Notes: generated by a model not told the origin, from the sequence alone. Positions 28,179 through 37,311 are shown, numbered from the stretch's first letter. The stretch is DNA of 64,000 bases from Ereboglobus sp. (GCA_029974595.1 JARKRC010000074.1:1-64000), one strand, 5' to 3'. Numbers and translations: made by a program.

Positions 28179-29330
28179 ATGAACAATTCCACACATTCCC
28201 CCGCGCCGGTGCGCATCGGCATCATCGGCGGCGGCCTCATGGGCCGCGAGGCCGCCAGCGTGTTCGGACGCTGGTTTGCCCTGGACAATCATCCGGTGAG
28301 GGCCGAGCTGTCGGCGGTGTGCGACTTGCAGCCCTCGCTGCTGGACTGGTTCCGGCAGGTGCCGACGGTCAAGTTGCTGACGACCAGCCACCATGAGTTG
28401 CTTGCGTCGCCGGACGTCGATGTCGTCTACGTGGCCGTGCCGCACCATCTGCACAAGCCGATTTACCTCGATGTGCTGCGCGCGGGAAAAGACCTGCTCG
28501 CTGAAAAACCCTTTGGCATCGACCTGGAGGCCGCGCGCGCGATCCGCGACGAAGCGAAAAAGCTCGGGCGTTTTGTGCGCGTCTCCTCGGAATATCCCTT
28601 TCTGCCCGGCGCGCAGCGGGCCTTCGCGATGGCCAGGGCGGGCGATCTGGGGCCGCTGCTCGGCATCCGCGCCTCCTTTCTGCATTCGAGCGATCTCGAT
28701 CCTCAGAAGCCGATCAACTGGAAACGTCAGGTCAAGTTCTGCGGCAAGGGCGGCGTGCTCAACGATCTCGGCCTGCACGTGGCACACCTGCCGTTGCGCC
28801 TCGGCTGGCGTCCAGCGAGAGTGTTTGCGCAGCTCCAGAAAATCTACACGACGCGGCCCGACGGCAAGGGCGGGACCGCCGCGTGCGACACATGGGACAA
28901 CGCCGCGCTGCACACCGACGTCCATATCGACGGCCAGACCGTGCCGCTCACGCTTGAGATGAAACGCATGGCCCCGACCGAAACCGACACATGGATATTC
29001 GAGGTCATGGGCACGGATCGCGGCGTGCGTTATTCGACGAAGGAACCCAAGACACTCCGGACCTACCGCCGCGGCCGGGAGCAATGGTGGGAAAAGACCG
29101 ACCTGGGATTTTCCATGCCCTTCAAGACAATCACCGGCGGCATCTTCACGCCTGGCTTTCCGGACATGCTCATGCAAATGTGGGCCGCCTATCTGGCGGA
29201 GCGCGCCGGCGTGCTCGGAGACCGGTTCGGCTGCGCGACACCCGACGAAGCCGTGGCCCAGCACGAGATATGGGAGGCCGCGCTGGCCTCGCAAAAAGAA
29301 GCCGCGGTCGTCGCCGTGACGTATTCATAA
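28179..29330 (+). CDS. Gfo/Idh/MocA-family NAD(P)-dependent sugar oxidoreductase
   Basis: I chose the ATG at 28179 (383 residues). The Rossmann strand VRIGIIGGGLMG starts at residue 11, and the upstream in-frame extension translates repeat DNA. The signature EKPFG at 109-113 carries the Lys of the family EKP motif. GGVLNDLGLHVAHLP supplies the downstream DxxxH-type catalytic region. Family members oxidise or epimerise sugars, inositols or glycosides. The gene is followed on the same strand by a DeoR regulator and a NagA-like deacetylase, so an amino-sugar or modified-sugar pathway is plausible. The exact substrate cannot be read from the sequence. Confidence 0.9.
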   Translation: MNNSTHSPAPVRIGIIGGGLMGREAASVFGRWFALDNHPVRAELSAVCDLQPSLLDWFRQVPTVKLLTTSHHELLASPDVDVVYVAVPHHLHKPIYLDVLRAGKDLLAEKPFGIDLEAARAIRDEAKKLGRFVRVSSEYPFLPGAQRAFAMARAGDLGPLLGIRASFLHSSDLDPQKPINWKRQVKFCGKGGVLNDLGLHVAHLPLRLGWRPARVFAQLQKIYTTRPDGKGGTAACDTWDNAALHTDVHIDGQTVPLTLEMKRMAPTETDTWIFEVMGTDRGVRYSTKEPKTLRTYRRGREQWWEKTDLGFSMPFKTITGGIFTPGFPDMLMQMWAAYLAERAGVLGDRFGCATPDEAVAQHEIWEAALASQKEAAVVAVTYS

Positions 29331-29495
29331 GGAGGGCCGGGTGAACGCGCGTTTGCAAAGCTGCCCATGAAGCCTTCGCCTGCGGGCAGGCACGCCCTCG
29401 CTCCACGCCGGGGCGGTCGCACAATGATGTGGATTTCCGCGAATCGCCGCATATGCCTGAAGCCTTTTCAAACGTAACTCAACAAGCACCCTGCC

Positions 29496-30275
29496 GTGAA
29501 AAATCTCCCTCCAGTCGCGCGCCAGAACAAAATACGCGAACGCTTCGCCAAACAGCCCGGGGCGGCCATCGCGGAGCTTGCGCGCGAGTTCGATGTCAGC
29601 GAGATGACCATTCGCCGCGACCTCGATGCGCTTGAGCGCCAGTCGCACGTGCAGCGCACGCATGGCGGCGCGATCCTCACCGAGCGCATGATCCTCGAAT
29701 TCGATTATCGCGACCGCCGCGCGACCAACCACGCCGCCAAGCGCGCCATCGCAGCCGAGGCCCGCAAGCTCGTCCTTCCGGGGCAGCGCATCATCCTCGA
29801 CAACGGCACCACTACGCTTGAGCTCGCAAGCCTCCTGCGCGAAGACGGCGAAAACCTCACCGTCATCACGCCCAGCCTCGCCGTCGCCTCGGAGTTGCAG
29901 CATGCCGCCGGCGTCGAGGTCATCCTGCTCGGCGGCACGCTCCGCCGGGGCAGCCCCGACCTGACCGGCCCGGCCACCGAGCACTGCCTGGAACTGTTTG
30001 CGGCGGACATCGCTTTCCAAGGGGCCGACGGCATCGGGCTTGATGGGAAAATATACAACTCCGACGTGCGCCTCGCCCATGTCGACAAGGCGATGCGCCG
30101 TGTGGCGGAGCGTTCCTACATTCTCGCCGACCACAGTAAAATCGGGACCACGGCGCTGGCCTGCTCCGGCACCCTCGCAAACGTCACCGGCCTTATCACC
30201 AGCAAGGGCGCGCCCGCCGCCGTGATGGCCCGTCTCGCAAAAGTCTGCCCGAAAATCATCGCGGTGAAACCCTGA
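29496..30275 (+). CDS. DeoR/GlpR-family transcriptional regulator
   Basis: The 259-residue repressor-type protein uses a GTG start at 29496. The winged helix-turn-helix at about 10-60 contains the DeoR signature (AELAREFDVSEMTIRRDLDA, then HVQRTHGGAI). The C-terminal sugar-phosphate-sensing domain has LGGTLRRGSPDLTGPATE and ends near VICPK-type sequence. DeoR proteins bind phosphorylated sugars and control adjacent catabolic genes. Here the neighbours are the oxidoreductase upstream and the NagA-like deacetylase 34 bp downstream, probably its targets. No clear operator could be assigned. Confidence 0.92.
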   Translation: MKNLPPVARQNKIRERFAKQPGAAIAELAREFDVSEMTIRRDLDALERQSHVQRTHGGAILTERMILEFDYRDRRATNHAAKRAIAAEARKLVLPGQRIILDNGTTTLELASLLREDGENLTVITPSLAVASELQHAAGVEVILLGGTLRRGSPDLTGPATEHCLELFAADIAFQGADGIGLDGKIYNSDVRLAHVDKAMRRVAERSYILADHSKIGTTALACSGTLANVTGLITSKGAPAAVMARLAKVCPKIIAVKP

Positions 30276-30309
30276 GCCGCCGGCAGCCGCGCAAAGCATA
30301 CCACCCTCC

Positions 30310-31488
30310 ATGGCATCCCTGCTCATCCGCGACGCGCTCATCATTGTTCCCGGCGCGCACATCCAGCCGGGCGACCTGCTCGTCCGCGACGGGCGCATCG
30401 CCTCCATCGGCGCGCCGCGCTCCATCGCGGCGGCGGGCGTGGATCAGGTTGTCGAAGCGGAGGGCCGCCGGCTCTCGCCCGGGTTGATCGACATCCACAC
30501 GCACGGGATCATGCGCCATCTTTATGAATCCGGGCCGGACGGCTTGCGCGCCGCCGCGCGGGAACTCGCCCGCTTCGGCGTCACCACGGTGCTCCCCACC
30601 ATCGTCCCGCAAATTCGCGACGGCTGGATTGCCGCTCTCGGCGAAATCGCCGCCGCGATCTCCTCGGTCGGCGAAGTTTTCATCCCCGGTCTGCACATCG
30701 AGGGCCCTTTCATGGCCGTCGGAGGCGCGGCGTGCCCCACGCTGCCGGGCGACGTGGGATTGCTGGACGAATTGCTGGCGGCGTGCGGAAACCGTATCGC
30801 CGCCATGTCGGTCAGCCCGGACACGCCCGGCATCATTCCGGTCATTCGCCGCCTGAGGGAAAAAAACATTTCCGTTTTCCTCACGCACACGCGCGCCAGC
30901 GTCGAGCAAACCGAAGCTGCCATTGAGGCGGGCGCGCGCCATGCCACGCATTTCTACGATGTATTTTACCCGCCGCCCGAAACCGATCCGGGAGTGCGTC
31001 CGGTAGGCGCGGTCGAGGCGGTGCTCGCCGATTCGCGGGTCACGGTGGACTTTATCGCCGATGGCATCCACGTGCATCCGGCGGCGATCCGCGCCGCGCT
31101 TGCCGCGAAATCATGGCGGGGCGTCATCCTCATCACCGACTCGAACATCGGCGCCGGCCTTCCCGCCGGAACCTACGACACGCCATGGGGGTTTCCGATA
31201 AATGTGTCTCCCGGAACCGCCGCCCGCCACGCCGTCAAGGGCACGCTTGCCGGCAGCGCGCTCACCATGGATCGAGGCATGACCAACCTCCTCAACTGGC
31301 TTCCGCTTCCGCCCGCGCAGACGTGGGCGATGGGCACGCTCAATCCCGCCCGAATCCTCGGCCTCGACCGGAAAGGCCGCATCGCGCCCGGCGCCGATGC
31401 CGACCTCGTGCTCTGGGATGCCGACCTCACCGCAGCCCGGACCTGGCTCGGCGGGAGCCCCGTGTATATAAAACCGCACGCAGTTTGA
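30310..31488 (+). CDS. NagA-like amidohydrolase (N-acetylglucosamine-6-phosphate deacetylase family)
   Basis: The 392-residue cytoplasmic metal hydrolase belongs to the amidohydrolase superfamily. Visible residues are HTH at 63-65, Glu131 in GLHIEGPF (the usual NagA metal ligand), His193 in LTHTRAS, His214 in HATHFYDV and Asp277 in ITDSNIG (the usual general acid/base). The KGAH motif that normally follows the LHIEGPF block is replaced by MAVGGAACPTLPGD. The substrate may therefore differ from GlcNAc-6-phosphate. It lies 34 bp after the DeoR gene and is probably cotranscribed. NagA would make glucosamine-6-phosphate, but no nagB deaminase lies nearby. Confidence 0.85.
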   Translation: MASLLIRDALIIVPGAHIQPGDLLVRDGRIASIGAPRSIAAAGVDQVVEAEGRRLSPGLIDIHTHGIMRHLYESGPDGLRAAARELARFGVTTVLPTIVPQIRDGWIAALGEIAAAISSVGEVFIPGLHIEGPFMAVGGAACPTLPGDVGLLDELLAACGNRIAAMSVSPDTPGIIPVIRRLREKNISVFLTHTRASVEQTEAAIEAGARHATHFYDVFYPPPETDPGVRPVGAVEAVLADSRVTVDFIADGIHVHPAAIRAALAAKSWRGVILITDSNIGAGLPAGTYDTPWGFPINVSPGTAARHAVKGTLAGSALTMDRGMTNLLNWLPLPPAQTWAMGTLNPARILGLDRKGRIAPGADADLVLWDADLTAARTWLGGSPVYIKPHAV

Positions 31489-31844
31489 AAGAGACGGACG
31501 ACCCGATGGCGCCGGCAATGGCTCCGGGCTCTCGTGCCCGGCGCAGCCGCCGAGGCAAAACCCCTGCGCGCGCCCGCAAAAAAGCCCGCCCCCAACCCCG
31601 ATGCACGCCGCTTGCCGGGGCTTTGAAACGCACCCGCGGGCTTTTTTGTCCCCTGCAATGCCGTGCAGGATTTTTGCCTGAGTCTTGCAGGCGGCCTGAA
31701 TAATTCCAAAACGTGCCGGAATAGGCTCGATTTCGCCGGATTCCGTATCGGGGTCGCCGCGCGCTGATTTTTCAGCCTATTTCGGGGTAATCAGCCCTGA
31801 TTCACCTCTTTCTCGAATCAAACCGGAACCCTTGTTGCGCGCGG
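31489..31844. other. Intergenic region between convergent genes
   Basis: No gene is supported here. It contains the terminator candidate at 31578-31647 and otherwise GC-rich sequence without recognisable family signal. It separates the + strand NagA-like gene from the - strand ABC permease gene. Confidence 0.5.
31578..31647. terminator. Bidirectional terminator-like hairpin
   Basis: Perfect arms AAAAAAGCCCGC (31578-31589) and GCGGGCTTTTTT (31636-31647) supply an A-run before and a T-run after a GC stem, as expected for termination on both strands between convergent genes. The 46-base loop contains a further GC-rich stem. The distance is longer than in a standard terminator. Confidence 0.55.
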
Positions 31845-32621
31845 TCACTTTCCCTGCGTGCCCCAGCGGCGGTGCAGGAAACGCTCCCACGGGGAGAAGA
31901 GGACTTTGTCCGCGAGGAGCCCGATCACGACAATCACAAACATGACGCCGACGACCTGGTTCATTTGCTGCAGTTCGCGTCCGTAGTGGAGGATATGCCC
32001 GAGGCCGAAGCCGGTGAGGATGGTGACGTAAATTTCCGCGGCCATGAGAGAGCGCCACGCAAAGGCCCAGCCTTGTTTCATGCCGCTGACAATGAAGGGG
32101 AGCGATGCGGGAAGCATGACGTTGATCCAGGTGTGGAAGCCCCGCGAGCCCATGGTGCGCGCGGCGCGGGCGTAGATGGGCGGGATTGTGCGCACGCCGG
32201 TTTCAGTCGCGATGACAACGGACCAAAGGGTGCCCATGACGACGACAAAAAACATGGCGGATTCAGTCTGGCCGAACCAGAGGAGGGCGAGGGGAACCCA
32301 GCAGACGCTGGGGAGCGTCTGGAGGCCGAGGGCGAGGAGGCCGATGGTGTCCTGGCAGGCTTTGAAGCGCGCGGTTATGAGCCCCAGGGGCAGGCCGATG
32401 GCGATACCGCAGAGATAGCCGAAGAGAAGGCGCTTCATCGTGACAAGCGCGGCGGAGGGCAGGGTGCCATCGACAATCGCGCCGTAGAGGTAGATGACCA
32501 CGTCGCTGGGCGTGGGGGTCATTATGCGGTTCACCTTCAAGATGCCGGTTTGGACAACGACCTCCCATGCCACGAGAAGGAGGAGGAAGAAGGCGATGGC
32601 GGAAATGACGCGGGTTTTCAT
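31845..32621 (-). CDS. ABC transporter permease, SsuC/TauC/NrtB type
   Basis: The 258-residue inner-membrane permease has about six membrane segments, the first being VISAIAFFLLLLVAWEVVV. The EAA-loop that contacts the ATPase reads ARAARTMGSRGFHTWINVML followed by PASLPFIVSG. Its ATG overlaps the stop of the upstream ATPase gene (ATGA), so the two are translationally coupled. With the ATPase and the binding protein it forms an importer of the aliphatic sulfonate, taurine, nitrate or related class. The ligand cannot be decided from sequence. Confidence 0.92.
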   Translation of the reverse strand: MKTRVISAIAFFLLLLVAWEVVVQTGILKVNRIMTPTPSDVVIYLYGAIVDGTLPSAALVTMKRLLFGYLCGIAIGLPLGLITARFKACQDTIGLLALGLQTLPSVCWVPLALLWFGQTESAMFFVVVMGTLWSVVIATETGVRTIPPIYARAARTMGSRGFHTWINVMLPASLPFIVSGMKQGWAFAWRSLMAAEIYVTILTGFGLGHILHYGRELQQMNQVVGVMFVIVVIGLLADKVLFSPWERFLHRRWGTQGK

Positions 32622-33466
32622 TCGGCACCTCCGTGGGTCGCGAAAGTGGCGCCGGGGACGCGGGCGTTTTCGCCGCCGGCATCGAGGTAGCTTTTGAGGG
32701 CGACGAGGATCTCGGAGGATTTTTCGGCGAGCGCGACGCTGGAGATGTCGCGGGGGCGGGGAAGGGCGATCTGGTATTCCTTGCGGATGCGCCCGGGGTG
32801 CGGCGAGAAGAGGATGACGCGATCGCCGAGGCAGACGGCCTCGCGAACATTGTGGGTGACGAAGACGATTGTTTTCTTGCGCTGTTCCCAGATGCGCTGG
32901 ATGTCGCCGTAGAGTTGCTCCCGGGTGAGGGCGTCGAGGGCGGCGAAGGGTTCGTCCATGAGGAGGACTTTGGGATTTGGCGCGAGGGCGCGGGCGAGGG
33001 CGACGCGCTGTTTCATGCCGCCGGAGAGTTCGTGGATGTTGGCATGGAGAAATTTGTCGAGATCGACGAGGCGCAGGTAGTATTTGGCGACTTCGCGGCG
33101 TTCCCTGTTGTTGAGGCCGGGTTTGAGGCGGAGGCCGAACATGACGTTGTCGAGGACGTCGAGCCAGGGAAAGAGGGCGTGTTCCTGAAACATGACCATG
33201 CGGTCGCGTCCGGGGCCGGTGACGGGCTGCCCGTCAGCGAGGACGGCGCCTTCGTCGGCGAGATCAAGGCCGGCGATGATGTTCAGGAGCGTGCTTTTGC
33301 CGCAGCCGCTGGGGCCGACGAGGCAGACGAATTCGCCTTCGTTGATTTCAAGCGAAACACCGTCGAGCGCGCGCACGATCTGGCGTTTCGAGTGAAAGAT
33401 TTTCGAGACATTCCGGACGGAAAGTTTCGATGGGGAGACGTTTTCGAGTTCAGTTTGGAGAGTCAC
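32618..33466 (-). CDS. ABC transporter ATP-binding protein, SsuB/TauB/NrtD type
   Basis: I take the GTG at 33466 as start (282 residues). The longer ORF up to 33733 runs inside the upstream binding-protein gene and reads as low-complexity sequence. Visible motifs are Walker A GPSGCGKST (51-59), Q-loop Gln94 in MFQEHALFPW, signature LSGGM (147-151), Walker B VLLMDEPF (167-174) and the H-loop in FVTHNV. The gene lies 32 bp after the binding-protein gene and overlaps the permease by four bases. No clear Shine-Dalgarno sequence precedes the proposed start, so the exact N-terminus is uncertain. Confidence 0.92.
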   Translation of the reverse strand: MTLQTELENVSPSKLSVRNVSKIFHSKRQIVRALDGVSLEINEGEFVCLVGPSGCGKSTLLNIIAGLDLADEGAVLADGQPVTGPGRDRMVMFQEHALFPWLDVLDNVMFGLRLKPGLNNRERREVAKYYLRLVDLDKFLHANIHELSGGMKQRVALARALAPNPKVLLMDEPFAALDALTREQLYGDIQRIWEQRKKTIVFVTHNVREAVCLGDRVILFSPHPGRIRKEYQIALPRPRDISSVALAEKSSEILVALKSYLDAGGENARVPGATFATHGGAE

Positions 33467-33498
33467 GGGCGGACGAAGGTGCGGATAAGGATGCAAGC

Positions 33499-34497
33499 TC
33501 AGGGTTGCAGCGTGGTGTCGATGAAGCGGTCGAGTTTGGTGTCGGATTTGATGAAGCCGAGTTCGCGGGCCTGGATGACGAGTTCCTCGAAGGGCGCGAG
33601 TTTGGTTTCGGACGTGAAATGGAGACGTTTCCACGAGGCTTGCACGAGGTCGAGGGGAATGGAGCCTTTCACAATTTCGGAGATGCCGCGCTGCACGAGT
33701 TTTTGGGCGTCGGCGGGGTGGTCGTTCACCCATGCGGTGAGCTCACGGTGGCCCTGGAGGAACTTTTGCACGAGTTCGCGTTTGTTTTTCAAGGCGGAGA
33801 CGCTGGCGACGAGGATGGTGGTGATGGCGTCGCTTTGCTCGATGTAGGGCTTGCCACCGGCTTCGCGTTCGATGCGCGAGACCCAGGGCTCGACGGTCCA
33901 GACGGCGTCGATGCGGCCTTGCTGGAAGAGGGTGATCTGGTCGGGGTTGGCGGAGGGGACGACTTTTACGTCGCCGCCGAATTGGGTGACCTTGAGGCCC
34001 TGGGCTTTCAGCCAGACGCGGGCGGCGATGTCCTGCGTGTTACCGAATTGGGGCGTGGCGACGACCTTGCCGCGGAAATCGGCGGGAACGTTGATGTTTG
34101 CCCCGGGGCGCACAAGGAGGGCGGCGCCGCCGTCGGCCGAGCCGGCGATGACGCGGATTTCCTCGCCGTTGGAGCGCATGTAGGTGTTGAGGGCGGGGTT
34201 GGGACCGACGTAGGTCATGTCGATGGAACCGGCGATCATGGCTTCCATAGCGCTGGGGCCGGCGTTGTAGGGATACCATTCGACTTTGACGCCCGGGCCG
34301 AGCCGCTGCTCGAACCAGCCCTTGCCCTCGGCGGTGAGCGTGCGGCCGATGACACCCTGCGCGTGCGTGACATTCGGGAAGTAGCCCACGCGGAGCACGG
34401 GGGCTTCGGGGCCTTTTTTGCCGCAGCCGCCGATGAGGGCGGCGACGGCCGTCAGGATGGTTGCGATAATGAAGCGGAAGGGAGTTTTTGTTTTCAT
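33499..34497 (-). CDS. ABC transporter substrate-binding lipoprotein, sulfonate/nitrate/taurine type
   Basis: The start is the ATG at 34497 (332 residues), because it begins a lipoprotein signal (FIIATILTAVAALIGGC, with Cys25 as lipid-modified residue). The mature protein is a two-lobed NMT1/SsuA-like binding protein: LRVGYFPNVTHAQGVIG, AGSIDMTYVGPNPALN and TVEPWVSRIEREAG are typical phrases. It is the first gene of a three-gene importer operon running leftwards. It is divergent from rarA across 205 bp that should carry the promoters. No riboswitch was recognised there. Confidence 0.92.
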   Translation of the reverse strand: MKTKTPFRFIIATILTAVAALIGGCGKKGPEAPVLRVGYFPNVTHAQGVIGRTLTAEGKGWFEQRLGPGVKVEWYPYNAGPSAMEAMIAGSIDMTYVGPNPALNTYMRSNGEEIRVIAGSADGGAALLVRPGANINVPADFRGKVVATPQFGNTQDIAARVWLKAQGLKVTQFGGDVKVVPSANPDQITLFQQGRIDAVWTVEPWVSRIEREAGGKPYIEQSDAITTILVASVSALKNKRELVQKFLQGHRELTAWVNDHPADAQKLVQRGISEIVKGSIPLDLVQASWKRLHFTSETKLAPFEELVIQARELGFIKSDTKLDRFIDTTLQP

Positions 34498-34702
34498 GTT
34501 CGCGTGTCTGGCTGCCGGTTGGGTTGTGGGTTTGATCGTCATGCGTTTTGGCGCGTTCAAAGGGTGCTCAAAGGATGGGTTTGGGAGCGAGGGGATTTTT
34601 TTTGTTTCGGCGATTTTTTTGCCGCAGGCGTTTTTTGAAGACTGGGGCCAGGTTTGCGGAGCTTGCGGTGGGGGGCGGGATTTGGTTGGTTGGGGAAAAA
34701 TC

Positions 34703-36118
34703 ATGGCGTTTGATGAACAGACCAGCTTTTTTGGAGAAAGTTTTACCCCGGTTTCGGCGGCGGGCAAAGGGCGCGGTGGCGCGCGGCATTCCGTGCCGTC
34801 GCAGCCTTCTGCGGCGCAACCGCTGGCGGCGCGCATGAGGCCGAGGGCGCTGGGCGAGATCGTGGGGCAGGAGCATTTGACGCAGAAGGGCGCGCTGCTG
34901 CCGCGTTTGATTGCGAGCAACCGGTTCGGGAGCCTGATTTTCTACGGGCCACCCGGCTGCGGGAAGACGAGTTTCGCGGAAGTGATCGCGCGCGAGACAA
35001 AGAGCAAATTCGTGCGGATCAACGCCGTGATGTCCAACGTGGCGGAGTTGCGCGAGATTCTTGCGGAGGCGCGGCGCGCGCCGGAATCGCCGACGCTGCT
35101 TTTCATCGACGAGCTGCACCGTTTCAACAAATCGCAGCAGGATTTGCTGCTGCCGGATGTGGAGGAGGGATACATCCGGCTGATCGGGGCGACGACGCAC
35201 AATCCGGGATTTTATGTGAATCCGCCCTTGTTGAGCCGGAGTCATTTGTTCCGGCTGGAGCCGCTTTCGACGGCGGCGGTCGCGGGCGTGCTGAAACGCG
35301 CGCTGGCGGATGCGGAGCGCGGGCTCGGCGCGCACGGCGTGACCGCAAGCGATGCGCTGCTGGAGGATCTGGCCGTGTTGTGCGACGGGGATTTGCGGCG
35401 CGCGCTCAATTCGCTGGAAGTGATCGTGCTCAGCATGCCGCCGGCGGAAGGCGATGCGAAGCGCGCCATCACGACGGCGGATCTGGAGGCGTTCGCAAAG
35501 GAGAGGCGCGTGCGCTACGATGCGGACGAGGACGAGCACTACGATACGATTTCGGTTTTTATCAAGAGCTGCCGCGGGAGCGATCCGGATGCGGCGCTTT
35601 ACTGGCTGGCAAAGATGCTGGCGGGCGGCGAGGATCCGCGGTTCATCGCGAGGCGGCTCGTGATCCTGGCGTCGGAGGACGTGGGGCTGGCTGATCCGCT
35701 GGCGCTGCCCCTTGCGGTGGCGGCGCATCATGCGTGCGATTTTGTCGGGCTGCCGGAGTGCGAATACGCGCTGGCCCACGCGACGGCGTACATTGCGTGC
35801 GCGTGCAAGAGCAACTCGGTCACGCTCGGCCTGCACGCGGCGAAGGCGGCGCTTGCGGGCGGCGTGGTGCAGCGCGTGCCCGAGTCGTGCCGTTCAAACA
35901 GCGGGCAGGCGAACAAGCGCATGGGGCAGGGCAGGGAGTATATGTATGCGCACGATTACCCGGAGAATATTTCGGGCCAGGCGTACCTGGAAAAACCGCT
36001 GGAGCTGTTCACGCCGAAGACCGCGGGGGCGGAGGCGCGGATCGCCGAGCGGCTGGCGCGGTGGCGGGAGTTGCGCGCGTCGATCCAGGCGGGGATGCGC
36101 GCGAAGAAGAAGGCGTGA
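34703..36118 (+). CDS. rarA: Replication-associated recombination protein A (AAA+ ATPase)
   Basis: The 471-residue cytoplasmic AAA+ protein of the RarA/MgsA/WRNIP1 family acts on stalled replication forks and interacts with SSB. The start at 34703 is preceded by a GGGGA Shine-Dalgarno-like stretch seven bases upstream. The longer ORF from 34418 overlaps the opposite-strand importer gene. Motifs are Walker A GPPGCGKTS (82-90), Walker B TLLFIDELHRF (131-141) and sensor 1 IGATTHNPGF. The tetramerisation domain follows (DEDEHYDTISVFIKSCRGSD, then DPRFIARRLVILASEDVGLA). Confidence 0.95.
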   Translation: MAFDEQTSFFGESFTPVSAAGKGRGGARHSVPSQPSAAQPLAARMRPRALGEIVGQEHLTQKGALLPRLIASNRFGSLIFYGPPGCGKTSFAEVIARETKSKFVRINAVMSNVAELREILAEARRAPESPTLLFIDELHRFNKSQQDLLLPDVEEGYIRLIGATTHNPGFYVNPPLLSRSHLFRLEPLSTAAVAGVLKRALADAERGLGAHGVTASDALLEDLAVLCDGDLRRALNSLEVIVLSMPPAEGDAKRAITTADLEAFAKERRVRYDADEDEHYDTISVFIKSCRGSDPDAALYWLAKMLAGGEDPRFIARRLVILASEDVGLADPLALPLAVAAHHACDFVGLPECEYALAHATAYIACACKSNSVTLGLHAAKAALAGGVVQRVPESCRSNSGQANKRMGQGREYMYAHDYPENISGQAYLEKPLELFTPKTAGAEARIAERLARWRELRASIQAGMRAKKKA

Positions 36119-36144
36119 GCCTCTTGTTTTCGCGCACAAAAAAA

Positions 36145-36169
36145 CAGGCTCCGTTTGCAGCGGAGCCTG
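36145..36169 (-). terminator. Rho-independent terminator of rpsT
   Basis: Perfect stem CAGGCTCCG (36145-36153) and CGGAGCCTG (36161-36169) with a seven-base loop. On the - strand it is followed by the complement of a seven-A run (36138-36144), giving a U-tract after the rpsT stop. Confidence 0.85.
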
Positions 36170-36197
36170 CGAGGTGGAAACAGCGATGCGCGGCGGC

Positions 36198-36458
36198 TTA
36201 TTTGGCCTGCGCGTATTTGGCGGCGTGCGACTTGGCGCGTGCGGCGGCGTTCTTGTGGACGACGCCGGACTTGGTGGCCTTGTCCATCGCGGAAGCGTAG
36301 GCGCTGGCGGCGGCCTTGGCGGCGGCCGCGTCACCGGACTTCGCGGCGGATTCAAACTTCTTGTGGAGAGTCTTCAGACGGGTCTTGACGACTTTGTTGC
36401 GCGCGGTGAAACGAGCGGTTTTGCGGGCTGCCTTGATGGCGGATTTGGTGTTGGCCAT
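36198..36458 (-). CDS. rpsT: 30S ribosomal protein S20
   Basis: The 86-residue Lys/Ala-rich protein has the S20 pattern MANTKSAIKAARKTARFTAR at its start and a helical, basic body. S20 binds 16S rRNA early in small-subunit assembly. It is a single gene with its own terminator, convergent with rarA and divergent from the phosphorylase gene. Confidence 0.97.
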   Translation of the reverse strand: MANTKSAIKAARKTARFTARNKVVKTRLKTLHKKFESAAKSGDAAAAKAAASAYASAMDKATKSGVVHKNAAARAKSHAAKYAQAK

Positions 36459-36611
36459 GACTTATGGTATGAATGAAATGTGTAAGTGGCGTAGAAACCC
36501 AAACACGCGGCGGAGAGTCAAGGTTTTCTTTGGGAGGGCGCGCTTCCGGGTTGAGAGGATTTGTGCAAGCTTCGTCTTGTGCATCTCCGCGCGTTCTGCT
36601 CGCATGGCTTC

Positions 36612-37310
36612 ATGAAAATAGCATTCGTAAGCGGAACGAGCATCGTAAACTCCGATCTTTTCGCCGACTGGAAGACGCATTCTGCGACGACCAAATACGG
36701 CACGATCAATTACAAGGCGCATGGAGACCATGTGATCTTGAACCGCCACGGCAGCGGCTTTCCGCTGCCGCCGCATTCCATTAACTACCGCGCAAACATC
36801 CGGGCGCTGGCCGACCTTGGCTTCACGGACATCCTTTCGCTCAACTCCGTCGGCTCGCTGCGCCTGAACCTGACGCCGGGCACGATCGTTTCGTGCGGCG
36901 ATTACGTGTGCCTGCAACAGGGGCCGCAGACGTTTTTCGACGACGAGCTGAAGGGGGGCGCGGCGGGCATCGACAACAACCTCATCCCGATGATCGTCGA
37001 AAAACTCGCCCCCGAATTCACGATCCAGACAGGCAAGGTCTATGTGCAGATGCGCGGCCCGCGTTTTGAGACGAAGGCGGAAATCCAGATCCTCAAAAAC
37101 TGGGGCGACGTGGTCGGCATGACGGCGGCGCACGAGGCCGACCTGTGCCGCGAAATCGGGCTGCGCTACAATTCGCTCGCGATCATCGACAACTACGCCA
37201 ACGGACTCGCGGGCGAGGAGATCGACTTCGCCAGGTTCAAGGATCTGGTGCGCGACAACCAGGCCAGGGTGAACAGGCTCTTCCAACGTTTGCTGGAAAT
37301 CTTCGCCTGA
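36612..37310 (+). CDS. MTAP/purine nucleoside phosphorylase-family protein
   Basis: I chose the ATG at 36612 (232 residues), which begins the first strand MKIAFVSGTS. Family signatures are ILNRHGSGFPLPPHSINYRA (43-61) with the RHG phosphate/nucleoside region, then SLNSVGSLRLNLTPGTIVS and GMTAAHEADLCREIG. The last of these replaces the usual GMT-PEA motif with GMTAAHEA. Members cleave 5'-methylthioadenosine or purine nucleosides with phosphate, in methionine salvage or purine salvage. The changed active-site motif leaves the substrate open. Its stop lies one base before the start of the cyclase gene, so the two are probably cotranscribed. Confidence 0.85.
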   Translation: MKIAFVSGTSIVNSDLFADWKTHSATTKYGTINYKAHGDHVILNRHGSGFPLPPHSINYRANIRALADLGFTDILSLNSVGSLRLNLTPGTIVSCGDYVCLQQGPQTFFDDELKGGAAGIDNNLIPMIVEKLAPEFTIQTGKVYVQMRGPRFETKAEIQILKNWGDVVGMTAAHEADLCREIGLRYNSLAIIDNYANGLAGEEIDFARFKDLVRDNQARVNRLFQRLLEIFA

Positions 37311-37311
37311 G

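Noticed and set aside
32633-34638. Two long + strand ORFs (about 400 codons each) over the ABC transporter genes
   Set aside because: They are antisense to well-supported transporter genes and read as Gly/Asp/Glu-rich shadow sequence.
34418-34702. 95-codon N-terminal extension of rarA
   Set aside because: It overlaps the signal peptide of the opposite-strand binding protein, lacks family similarity, and a better start with a Shine-Dalgarno-like sequence lies at 34703.
34498-34702. Riboswitch or sulfur-responsive leader for the ABC importer
   Set aside because: No recognisable conserved core of a known riboswitch could be found in the divergent spacer.
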